Origin: Hymenobacter citatus
Lineage (GTDB): Bacteria; Bacteroidota; Bacteroidia; Cytophagales; Hymenobacteraceae
DNA length: 64,000 bases
Assembly: GCF_014333615.1 (NCBI RefSeq)
Contig: NZ_JACSCY010000003.1
Location: forward strand, 372,001 to 436,000
Direction of reading: 5' to 3'
The notes below the pieces were generated by a model. It ran no database searches, was not told the origin of the DNA, and saw nothing but the letters and a program-made list of their open reading frames with translations. Within the stretch, counting starts at the first letter, position 1; every line of letters begins with the position of its first letter. Below, piece after piece: positions 53,895 through 61,181 of the stretch. The position numbers and the translations under genes were made by a program.

Positions 53895-55334
53895 ATGGCT
53901 CCAGGCAACGTAGTACTAGAATGGAACAACATTTACCTTGACCTCGTCCGGAAGATTGGCGGTGCTCCTGGTCCACTCTCCCGCATTGGTGCGCTCATGC
54001 ACTTGGCTATGTATGAGGCAGTAACCCGGCTTACGGCTACTTCTCCCTACCCCAGGCACTTGCGGGATTCGGACATTAAAGATCCGAAAACCAATCAGGT
54101 AGTGATGCCGGGCAATGCAGTAGCCAACACAACCGCTGCCTACGCGGCTTGCCACATTCTGACCAAAGCCGTGGAAGTGTATGTGTCAGCATCTAAGCGG
54201 GCCCAAGGGGAAGTGCTAAACCCTTTTGATCCGTTTCAGGTAAGACCCGGTGCTGATTCCTCCTCGCCCGCCCTGGAAGTACACACCACAGATGCCAACG
54301 CGCAGGCTTCTGAGGCGTATGGAAAAGCCATTGCCTACGCGCTGCTTGCCAAATACAACCCCGCCGAGGGGCTAAGCCCGGCAGTGACCCTCAAACCTGA
54401 TCAAAAAGGAGAATGGCGCGATACCGGCTCTGGCCCGGCTCTTACGCCTAACTGGGGTGAAGTTGATCTGTTTCTGCTCCCTCCTCCCGTGCAAGACTAC
54501 CTGCCAACGGTCATTCCGAATGATTTGAACAACTACGAAGATTTACTGGAGTCTTCGATGTATGCAATGCAGCTGGCAGAGGTAAAGCTACTTGGCGAAG
54601 CGAATTCCACAGCGCGTACCCGCGAACAAACCGAAATAGCCATTTTCTGGGCCAACGACCTCAACGGTACCTCCAAGCCTCCCGGACAGCTTTATACCAT
54701 TACCCAGACGGTAGCCCAGCAGCAGGGCACGCTCGTGGATGTGCAAAACTCCAGCGGCAACCCTACCGGCAATGGGCTACTCGAAACGGCCCGGCTGTTT
54801 GCCATGGTGGGCACGGCCATGGTAAACGCCTCCATCGTAGCCTGGAAAGCCAAGTATTTCTGGCCCAACAAAAACCAGCCTCTACGCTTGTGGCGCCCCG
54901 AAACGGCCATTCAACGAGCCAACGAAGATGGCAACCCCAGCACCGCCGCCGATGCCACCTGGCAGCCCCTCTCGGCGATGCTCAGCGGCATGCGCTTTTC
55001 GCCCAACTTTCCGGCGTACGTTTCGGGCCACTCCACTTTTGCCGCTGCTCATGCCGCCGCCATGCGGGCCTTCTTCGGCCGCGATACGATTGCCTTTACC
55101 GCTACCACCGAAGATCCGCACGCCCTACGCGACGAAAACGGCATCCGCCGTACCCGCCGCTTCAGCTCCTTTACGCAGGCAGCGCTCGAAAACGGCCGTA
55201 GCCGCGTGTACTTAGGCGTGCACTACCAATTTGATGCGAATGGCGGTTATGAGATAGGCACCTTGGTAGGAGAGCATACCGCCGATTTGTTTGAGGCCAC
55301 TGTTCAGACGCCTGCCCCCTCCGTTATGGCTTAG
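53895..55334 (+). CDS. Vanadium-dependent haloperoxidase / PAP2-type phosphatase
   Basis: A 479-residue protein with the vanadate/phosphate site of the haloperoxidase-acid phosphatase superfamily. The three parts are KNQPLRLWRPETAI (Lys and Arg-Pro), YVSGHSTFAAAHAAAM (SGH) and NGRSRVYLGVHYQFDANGGY (S-R, catalytic His and the following Asp). The N-terminal half is helical (VLEWNNIYLDLVRKIGGAPG, RIGALMHLAMYEAV), as in bacterial haloperoxidases. No signal peptide is present. It either oxidises halides with hydrogen peroxide or acts as a phosphatase; the length and the ARTREQTEIAIFW-type region favour the haloperoxidase group. A terminator follows. Confidence 0.9.
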   Translation: MAPGNVVLEWNNIYLDLVRKIGGAPGPLSRIGALMHLAMYEAVTRLTATSPYPRHLRDSDIKDPKTNQVVMPGNAVANTTAAYAACHILTKAVEVYVSASKRAQGEVLNPFDPFQVRPGADSSSPALEVHTTDANAQASEAYGKAIAYALLAKYNPAEGLSPAVTLKPDQKGEWRDTGSGPALTPNWGEVDLFLLPPPVQDYLPTVIPNDLNNYEDLLESSMYAMQLAEVKLLGEANSTARTREQTEIAIFWANDLNGTSKPPGQLYTITQTVAQQQGTLVDVQNSSGNPTGNGLLETARLFAMVGTAMVNASIVAWKAKYFWPNKNQPLRLWRPETAIQRANEDGNPSTAADATWQPLSAMLSGMRFSPNFPAYVSGHSTFAAAHAAAMRAFFGRDTIAFTATTEDPHALRDENGIRRTRRFSSFTQAALENGRSRVYLGVHYQFDANGGYEIGTLVGEHTADLFEATVQTPAPSVMA

Positions 55335-55349
55335 CCCCATAGCAGAACG

Positions 55350-55397
55350 AAAACCGGCGCGCCACGCAACGAAGGAGTTGTTTGGCGCGCCGGTTTT
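55350..55397. terminator. Hairpin after the haloperoxidase gene
   Basis: A perfect 15-bp stem, AAAACCGGCGCGCCA with its complement, and an 18-base loop, ending in TTTT. It starts 15 bases after the stop. Confidence 0.88.
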
Positions 55398-55455
55398 ATA
55401 AAGTAATCTACCGGTCCGCTAGCCCATTTCTGTTTTACGTGTAATCTGTTTCCCT

Positions 55456-56397
55456 ATGGAAGCCAACCTCGCTTTTCCTGACAATGCCGTAACCGATGTA
55501 GCGCGGCAACCCACGTCATCGGTTACTCGTCCTGCGGTAGATGCCATTATGTGGTGGCTGCCAGTTGCCTCGGCAGTGCTTGTCGCCGCAACCATCTACC
55601 TGTTGCAAGAAGCCAAACCAGCCAATTACAGCTTCAAGGACACTGCCGCCGCACTAGGCTTTATCACGGCTGCTGCGCTGGGTATTGAGCGTTTCATTGA
55701 AACCCTCTGGACCATTGTCGGCAACACAAAGCTGGGTGCTTACTGGCCTTTCAATGTAGTGACTGACCAGATAGAAAGCATGACTGCCGACCTGACCAAG
55801 GCGCTGCTACCCTTCCAGGAAGCCGCTGATAAAGCGCTGCTTGAAGGCAAAGCACAACTAACCGAAGTGGAGGCCGCAGCCAAGGACGCCAAGAATAAAA
55901 TTACGAAACTGACGGCGCAGCTTCAGGAGCTGCACAAGCTGGCGCCCGGCAACCAACGCCGCCAGCTACTTTCCGCTACCGTATCGCAGCAGGTGAATGT
56001 TCTGCAAGCCACGTACGGCACGTTACTGCCCGATTTCAATCACGCGGCCGCCGTTGCCAATGCCTCTATCGATGGTTTGCAGAACTTCCTGGCTACGTTT
56101 AAAGACAACTCCGGTCGGCGCCTGATTAGCCTTTGCTTTGGCGCATTGCTGGGCCTCGGCCTGGCCGCCGCTTTCCGCCTCGATTTGTTCAGTGCCGTGC
56201 TCAATGCAACAACAGACGAATCGAATAGTATTATCTCCCCCCTTGCCGCTGCCGTTCGCGTGGTGCTCACCGGCTTGATTATCGGCCTGGGCTCCAACCC
56301 CACCCACGAGGTTATTCGGGCTGTGCAGGTCTTTAAGGAGCGCAAGAAGGGATTAAGTATCGCCCAACCTGATCAGCCTTTTACCCCTGCGCCATAG
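55456..56397 (+). CDS. Membrane protein with coiled-coil core, unknown function
   Basis: A 313-residue protein. A first helix lies near residues 31-50 (IMWWLPVASAVLVAATIYLL) and a second near 62-82 (AAALGFITAAALGIERFIETL). An alpha-helical, charged coiled-coil region at about 100-215 (LTEVEAAAKDAKNKITKLTA) follows. Two further helices end the protein (ISLCFGALLGLGLAAAF, AAVRVVLTGLIIGLGSNPTHEVI). No signal peptide is apparent. I do not recognise a family. The topology with a large coiled coil between membrane hairpins suggests a scaffold or stress-responsive membrane protein. Its own leader carries TTTATAAAGTAA, shared with the patatin gene. Confidence 0.72.
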   Translation: MEANLAFPDNAVTDVARQPTSSVTRPAVDAIMWWLPVASAVLVAATIYLLQEAKPANYSFKDTAAALGFITAAALGIERFIETLWTIVGNTKLGAYWPFNVVTDQIESMTADLTKALLPFQEAADKALLEGKAQLTEVEAAAKDAKNKITKLTAQLQELHKLAPGNQRRQLLSATVSQQVNVLQATYGTLLPDFNHAAAVANASIDGLQNFLATFKDNSGRRLISLCFGALLGLGLAAAFRLDLFSAVLNATTDESNSIISPLAAAVRVVLTGLIIGLGSNPTHEVIRAVQVFKERKKGLSIAQPDQPFTPAP

Positions 56398-56737
56398 AAT
56401 TAGTAGCCTTCCACCGCTCCGTGAGCAATAGTTATCGGTTGTGTGGCACGCATGGGCGTCCTGCTACGTGCCCTTCTCTACACTCTGCGCCGGCAAGCAG
56501 ATGTGCTACCGGTAGCAATAGCTTCGTGGCGGCGCTGCTACTCAGCAGCAGGCTCCTGCAGCATCTGTTGTCGAATGGCCTGGGCGCCAGCCGTTGGTTG
56601 GTAACGGAAGCGCGTTGCGGAAACTAGCGCAGTAGCAATGTCTGACGCACCACCTCGCGGGCGGCGGGGTCTTACAAAAGCGTCCACAGCTCGGCATCCA
56701 GCATGGCGTAAGCTACGGGCAAAACGGACGATAAATG
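56398..56737 (-). pseudogene. Region with a probable gene remnant on the minus strand (about 56713 to 56560)
   Basis: No intact gene in these 340 bases. Read on the minus strand from about 56713, the frame gives AMLDAELWTLL, a stop, DPAAREVVRQTLLLR, a second stop, then FPQRASVTNQRLAPRPFDN. The composition is protein-like, with two stops where Gln and Tyr/Gln would fit. It looks like the eroded 3' part of a gene, possibly once ending near the AlbA_2 gene. The family is not identified and the call is tentative. Confidence 0.35.
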
Positions 56738-58666
56738 CTAAGACATTGCTCGATAGGCTTGTTTAGTGCTTCGTGGCTTCTCCGGATAAAGCAATTCCAA
56801 GTACCCTGAAGCTACAAGCCTAGTCAAATATCTATCCCTTATACTAGTTGTACTTCGCCCTATTATTTCAGCTAATTGCCTTGCTGTTAAATACCTCCCC
56901 TCACATAGCTTAAGAATGATATTGTCTATAACATTTTGCCTTGGCTGCCCTTCTCTAGCTACACGAGCTATATCTAGTAAGATGTTGTACTCTAATTGAG
57001 GTATGCTACCTGCTTTTTGAGGTATGTTAGAACTAGTTTGAGGTATGTCTTTTTCAATTTGAGGTATGCCTTTTTCAATTTGAGGTATGTCTTCAACATT
57101 ATGGGGTATGTTGTATACTTGATTAAAGAGGGGGAGTTGACCCAAGCCTGGGATCTTGTAGTCTCGATATATAATCTCAGGTTTTCCTTCTCCCAGCCGA
57201 TAACTTGTCCATCGTCCTGCTAACTTTTGCTCAAGAAAACCGGCTTTTACCAGACGTACCAATAGTTTGGTCAAATCAGCAGAGTGTAGCTCCATCTGTT
57301 TGCTTAAAAAGCTATTTGTTACGCTTTCATAGTGCCAAGCACAAACTAAAACATAGCGTTCATGTGCATCGAGCTGCTGAAAAGCTTCGCCGTAACGCTT
57401 GTTAAGTTCCTGGACGGCTTCAGCAGGAATAAGGCTTATCAAGCGCATATCTAACTCCACAGCTTCTAATGTAGCATGATCAGATAAGCTAGGTTGCAAC
57501 CACGACTGTTCTTTCCATGCTTGTAGAATTGTTGAGAAGCCTGTTCCTGCCCGATCAGCTACGCCAATCAGCTGAAACATCTTCTGGACTGAACGATTAC
57601 GACAGTCACTAGTACCTCCGCGATAAATTTCTTCTGAAGAGATTCGTAACAATCCAGGGTTGCGAAAGCTAAATCGTCCTGGCTGCTTAATAATGCGGAT
57701 AGGCACACTACCGCTATAATCAGAATGAACAAGCGTATTGACCAAAGCCTCTCTAAGGGCTTTGTGTACATCTGTTTCGTCTACGCGTCTGTCTTCTATT
57801 AATTTGAATGGCACTTTTAAATCAGCAACTAACTTCGGATAGACGCGCCGATAAAAGTCATAGAGGTTACCTGACCATGATGCGTCGGGGGTTACTCTGT
57901 CAAGCCAACGTGATACTCCAGGTGCCTGCTCCTGATAATCTGGGCCATAATGAGGCACTTGTTGAGCAATTGTATGCTGCTCGCCAAACATGAGCAGCCC
58001 TGCCAAAGTCAAGCATCCCTGGCCACTAATGCGGTCGATATGCCAGCCGCCTAAGCATTCCAAAAACTTTTCGTCGGAATAACTATTCCATCGATGTCCA
58101 GGACGACGCTGAGCAAACTCAGTACGATAGCCCCTGAGCGTATCCAGATCAAGGTCAGCTAATCCGTACCCAAACAACGCTCTGTCGTCCAAAGTGTCGT
58201 GCTGAGCTTCACCAAGCATACGCTTAACTAGGTTCTCAGGGCAGCGGTAGTCACCTTCGTGCTGTCGGCGAAATGTACCAGTTAATACGTCTGTACCTAC
58301 GTACACTGGACGGTCTTGACGCCGGGCACGTGGTACGCGTACCAACACCACTGCTCCGTGCCCATGCACTGTTATTATTGATACATTTTCATTATTCAGC
58401 AGATTATGGCTAATAATTTTTCTGTTGTTCAGACCATTCCATAACTCCTTTTGTAAACGTTCTGGCTCCGGTACGCCCTTAACATCTAGACTATGGTCAG
58501 TCAGCTCTTTTACTCCTAGCGCTATAACGCCCCCATCAGTATTGGGAAAAGCACTATATGTCTCCCAAAAGGTTTGCGGCAAAGTTCCTTTCCCATCTCG
58601 TCCCAGAGCGACTTTAGCTTCAAAATCTACTCCCTCTCGAAATTCCTCTAATTCTAGCAGGGTCAT
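56738..58666 (-). CDS. AlbA_2 (Schlafen-type) ATP-binding transcriptional-regulator-like protein
   Basis: A 642-residue protein. Residues 1-150 are the AlbA_2 domain (DFEAKVALGRDGKGTLPQTF, AFPNTDGGVIALGVKE, VLVRVPRARRQDRPVYVG). A helical middle part precedes an HATPase_c_4-type region (VHKALREALVNTLVHSDYSG, RFSFRNPGLL, DRAGTGFSTI, about residues 310-400). The C-terminus has winged-helix segments. Residues about 517-558 are six 7-residue units of the type xIPQIEK, encoded by 21-nt DNA repeats. The gene is visibly more AT-rich than its neighbours and probably acquired. Such proteins are annotated as regulators or helicase-related and some occur in phage-defence loci; the role here is unknown. 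Confidence 0.85.
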   Translation of the reverse strand: MTLLELEEFREGVDFEAKVALGRDGKGTLPQTFWETYSAFPNTDGGVIALGVKELTDHSLDVKGVPEPERLQKELWNGLNNRKIISHNLLNNENVSIITVHGHGAVVLVRVPRARRQDRPVYVGTDVLTGTFRRQHEGDYRCPENLVKRMLGEAQHDTLDDRALFGYGLADLDLDTLRGYRTEFAQRRPGHRWNSYSDEKFLECLGGWHIDRISGQGCLTLAGLLMFGEQHTIAQQVPHYGPDYQEQAPGVSRWLDRVTPDASWSGNLYDFYRRVYPKLVADLKVPFKLIEDRRVDETDVHKALREALVNTLVHSDYSGSVPIRIIKQPGRFSFRNPGLLRISSEEIYRGGTSDCRNRSVQKMFQLIGVADRAGTGFSTILQAWKEQSWLQPSLSDHATLEAVELDMRLISLIPAEAVQELNKRYGEAFQQLDAHERYVLVCAWHYESVTNSFLSKQMELHSADLTKLLVRLVKAGFLEQKLAGRWTSYRLGEGKPEIIYRDYKIPGLGQLPLFNQVYNIPHNVEDIPQIEKGIPQIEKDIPQTSSNIPQKAGSIPQLEYNILLDIARVAREGQPRQNVIDNIILKLCEGRYLTARQLAEIIGRSTTSIRDRYLTRLVASGYLELLYPEKPRSTKQAYRAMS

Positions 58667-59058
58667 TAGCTGTCAGTTTATTCAGCAAAAAGATAAAAAT
58701 AGGCCCAATAGCCTATATGCATAGCATGTTTATTTGATTAAAATTAACGCATTGCTTTACTCCAAACTCAATGAGGTGGTCAAGTGACCACCGACTGGAA
58801 CTAATGCCGCCGCAAGCATTAAAGCTTATTGAGTGATTAATCAGTTCGCTCTTCACCCTAGTTCCAACAGCCATCACAGAGGCTAGGATACTGATTTTCA
58901 GCTAGGTACCGACGCGCGCAGGGCCTACGCCTAGGGTAGTCCGCTACCAGCGACGTGCAACGCGGCCGTCACGGCGTCGAGGCGGTGCACTAGCTCCTTC
59001 GCTGAGGAAAAAAGGGATGCAGTTCGGCCAACAGCGTATTGGTGAAGGTTTTAGTATT
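58667..59058. other. 392-base region between the AlbA_2 gene and the regulator gene
   Basis: No intact gene. The first part is AT-rich and should carry the AlbA_2 promoter. It contains the near-perfect palindrome GGTGGTCAAGTGACCACC at 58775-58792, a possible operator. The GC-rich part (58900-59040) can be read on the minus strand as NTLLAELHPFF and, in a shifted frame, ELVHRLDAVTAALHVAGSG. This hints at a frameshifted remnant but is too short to name. Confidence 0.35.
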
Positions 59059-60033
59059 CTACCCCACCACCCTGCTATACTTCTCCCGATACTGCTTCGG
59101 CGACAGGCCCGTTACGCGCTTAAACGTCAGCCGGAAGGCTTTCGGATCGGTGTAGCCCACACGGTACATCACCTCGTTCACGTGGTCGGCCGATGATTCC
59201 AGGCTGTTTTTGGCTGCTTCTACCTTCACCCGCTGGATGTACTCGACCACCGAGTTGCTGGTGGCGCGCTTGAAGCGGCGCTCCAGGTTGCGGCGGCCCA
59301 GTGCCAGCAGGTCGGCCAGCTGATCCACGGTTATTTTGTCCTGGTAGTGTGTTTCGATGTAGGTCTGCGCCCGTTTGATTAGCTCGTCGGCGTGGTTTTT
59401 CTGCCCGTTGAACACCACAAAGGCCGACTGACTAACCCGCGCCATATCAATCTGAAACACCTTGGCGCAGAGCACGGCCATTTCGCGGCCCGCGTATTTC
59501 TCTACCAGGTAGAGCACCAGATTGAGGTAGGAAAACGCCCCACCGCTGGAATAAATACCGTGTTCGTCGGTGAGGAGGCGGTCTTCTACCAACTCTACCT
59601 CCGGAAACATGCGCCGAAAATCGGGGGCGGCGGCCCAGTGCGTGGTGCACTGCCGGCCCGCCAGCAGACCGGTGGCCGCCAGCAGAAATGCCCCTACGCA
59701 CAGGCTGGCCACCTCGGCCCCGCGCTGGTGTTGCTGCACCACCCAGGGTAAGAAGGCCTTGTTGTGTTCCAGCGCCAGTGCCAGGTCGCCGTCTACGGCC
59801 GGAATGATAACGAGGTCGGTGTGCGCTGGGTCGGGCAGGAGGTGGTCGGCCGCTACGGTGTAGCGGCCGCCACACACGGGCGTGGCGGGCTCCAGGCCTA
59901 CCAGCCGCACGGCAAATAGCGGGGGGCGGCCCATACGCTGCAACAACGCATTCACCTCCGAAAACACCAGCCGGGGGCCTTCAATGCTTCCCAAAATAGC
60001 CCCCTTCGGAACCAGAATCGAAATGTGTTTCAT
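59059..60033 (-). CDS. GlxA-type AraC-family transcriptional regulator
   Basis: A 324-residue protein. A DJ-1/PfpI-like N-terminal domain (MKHISILVPKGAILGSIEGP, LVIIPAVDGDLALALEHNKA, nucleophile-elbow Cys in EVASLCVGAFLLAATG) is followed by an AraC HTH domain (ITVDQLADLLALGRRNLERR, VEYIQRVKVEAAKNSLE, VGYTDPKAFRLTFKRVTGLS). ATG 60033 is chosen because the 92 codons further upstream correspond to the promoter region and not to the family start. It is divergent from the RibD-like reductase gene, 171 bases away, which it probably controls together with itself. Confidence 0.92.
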   Translation of the reverse strand: MKHISILVPKGAILGSIEGPRLVFSEVNALLQRMGRPPLFAVRLVGLEPATPVCGGRYTVAADHLLPDPAHTDLVIIPAVDGDLALALEHNKAFLPWVVQQHQRGAEVASLCVGAFLLAATGLLAGRQCTTHWAAAPDFRRMFPEVELVEDRLLTDEHGIYSSGGAFSYLNLVLYLVEKYAGREMAVLCAKVFQIDMARVSQSAFVVFNGQKNHADELIKRAQTYIETHYQDKITVDQLADLLALGRRNLERRFKRATSNSVVEYIQRVKVEAAKNSLESSADHVNEVMYRVGYTDPKAFRLTFKRVTGLSPKQYREKYSRVVG

Positions 60034-60121
60034 GGTACGTGCGCTACGATGTGGCGATGTCGCATTTACCCCTGATTTAGTCGGGATTACCCCCGCAAAC
60101 GCAAAGGCTGTTTTACTAATT

Positions 60122-60134
60122 TTGTTGGCAACAA
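60122..60134. promoter_or_regulatory. Palindrome TTGTTG-G-CAACAA, operator candidate
   Basis: A perfect 6+1+6 palindrome in the 171-base divergent region of the GlxA-type regulator and the RibD-like gene. It may be the binding site of the regulator. Not tested. Confidence 0.4.
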
Positions 60135-60138
60135 CACC

Positions 60139-60159
60139 GGAAATATAGCCAATATTTCC
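60139..60159. promoter_or_regulatory. Inverted repeat GGAAATAT-N5-ATATTTCC, operator candidate
   Basis: An 8-bp perfect inverted repeat with 5-base spacer, 45 bases upstream of the RibD-like start and immediately after the TTGTTGGCAACAA site. The two sites together suggest a two-site operator. Confidence 0.45.
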
Positions 60160-60204
60160 ATGCGAATTAGCAAAATATCTTCCAACCAACATATTTAACT
60201 TCCG

Positions 60205-60750
60205 ATGAGCAAAGTAACCGTTGCCATGTACCTTACGCTGGACGGCGTGATGGAAAATCCTGCCTGGACCACGCCCTACTTCGATAAGGAAGTAGCTCAT
60301 TTTCAACAAGAAGCTATGTACAACTGCGACGCCCTGCTGCTGGGCCGCGTCATGTATCAGGCGTTTGCGGCCGCCTGGCCCGCCATGCCAGACGCCCCCG
60401 GCGCCGACCGCATGAACATCCTACCCAAGTTCGTGGCCTCTACTACCCTAACCGCCAGAGCGTGGAACGCTACCCTACTGCGTGGCGACGTGCCCGCGGC
60501 CGTTCGGCAGCTCAAGCAACAGCCCCATCAGAACTTGCTGGTGTATGGCAGCGGCCGATTGGTGCGCACGCTTATGCAGCACAACCTGATTGACGAGTAC
60601 CGACTGATGGTGCATCCGCTGGTGTTGGGCAACGGGCAGCAGCTATTCACAGAGGGTGTTGCGGCGACTCTGCAATTGCAAGAAGCCCGGCCCACTGGTT
60701 CCGGCGTGCTGCTACTCACCTACCACCCCCAACGCACCAACGCCGAGTAG
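60205..60750 (+). CDS. RibD C-terminal/dihydrofolate-reductase-like protein
   Basis: A 181-residue single-domain reductase-like protein. The opening VTVAMYLTLDGVMENPAW, the middle LLLGRVMYQAFAAAWPAM and the NADPH-region LLVYGSGRLVRTLMQHNLID and MVHPLVLGNGQQLF match the RibD_C family found in stand-alone form in many bacteria. The substrate of these solo proteins is generally unknown; riboflavin synthesis is unlikely because no other rib genes are near. Divergent from the GlxA-type regulator. Confidence 0.88.
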   Translation: MSKVTVAMYLTLDGVMENPAWTTPYFDKEVAHFQQEAMYNCDALLLGRVMYQAFAAAWPAMPDAPGADRMNILPKFVASTTLTARAWNATLLRGDVPAAVRQLKQQPHQNLLVYGSGRLVRTLMQHNLIDEYRLMVHPLVLGNGQQLFTEGVAATLQLQEARPTGSGVLLLTYHPQRTNAE

Positions 60751-60792
60751 GCCAGTGCGCATCCGATGGTTTCATACTCTTGACTTTGCGCT

Positions 60793-61011
60793 ATGGTAGA
60801 AGTTTTCAAAACCAACGTCCGCACCCGGCACCATGCCCGGCAGCTGGTGCGCCAGATCCACGTCACCTTCGCCCATTACCACGCCAACTTCGACCTGGAC
60901 GACTGCGACCGAATCCTGCGGGTGGAGTGCACCAGCGGCTTCGTGCTCCCCTCCTGCCTGATTAAGCTGCTGCGCGATGCCGGCTTTCAGGCCGAAGTGC
61001 TGCCGGAGTAA
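60793..61011 (+). CDS. Small conserved ferredoxin-fold-like protein
   Basis: A 72-residue protein (MVEVFKTNVRTRHHARQLVR, FDLDDCDRILRVECTSG). The beta-alpha-beta-beta-alpha-beta order and length are like heavy-metal-associated-type domains, but the metal motif CxxC is missing; single Cys residues lie at DDCDR, VECTS and PSCLI. Conserved small proteins like this are common in Bacteroidota and are usually left as hypothetical. It starts 43 bases after the RibD-like stop and may be co-transcribed. A strong hairpin begins at its stop codon. Confidence 0.72.
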   Translation: MVEVFKTNVRTRHHARQLVRQIHVTFAHYHANFDLDDCDRILRVECTSGFVLPSCLIKLLRDAGFQAEVLPE

Positions 61012-61052
61012 ACAAAAACGCACTGCCTGATTCGGCAGTGCGTTTTTGTTTA
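61009..61052. terminator. Bidirectional intrinsic terminator
   Basis: A perfect 19-bp stem TAAACAAAAACGCACTGCC with its complement and a 6-base loop, with T-rich end. The left arm begins with the TAA stop of the small protein gene. It lies between convergent genes. Confidence 0.92.
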
Positions 61053-61060
61053 CTGAGTCC

Positions 61061-61168
61061 GTGGGCGTCGGATCGGTATCGTTGTACGAGCTTCGTGCTG
61101 ACGGTTATTAACACGGCGCAGGCATTAGCAACGGCAACCGGTCGGACGCCTACGGCGTCGGACCGGTG
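61061..61168. repeat. Dispersed inverted repeat, family 3, copy 2
   Basis: It begins GTGGGCGTCGGATCGGTATC, contains ACGAGCTTCGTGCTGACGG and ends ACCGGTCGGACGCCTACGGC plus GTCGGACCGGT. The blocks correspond in inverse orientation to those at 14911-15063. It sits next to the ettA stop. Confidence 0.75.
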
Positions 61169-61181
61169 GACGCTCAGTACC

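Noticed and set aside
56421..56627. A 68-codon plus-strand frame after the coiled-coil membrane protein gene
   Set aside because: Low-quality composition, no domain; the opposite strand looks more like an eroded gene.
57000..57115. CRISPR-like repetition of TTGAGGTATG
   Set aside because: It is a 21-nt in-frame coding repeat of the AlbA_2 protein, with no unique spacers of CRISPR length.
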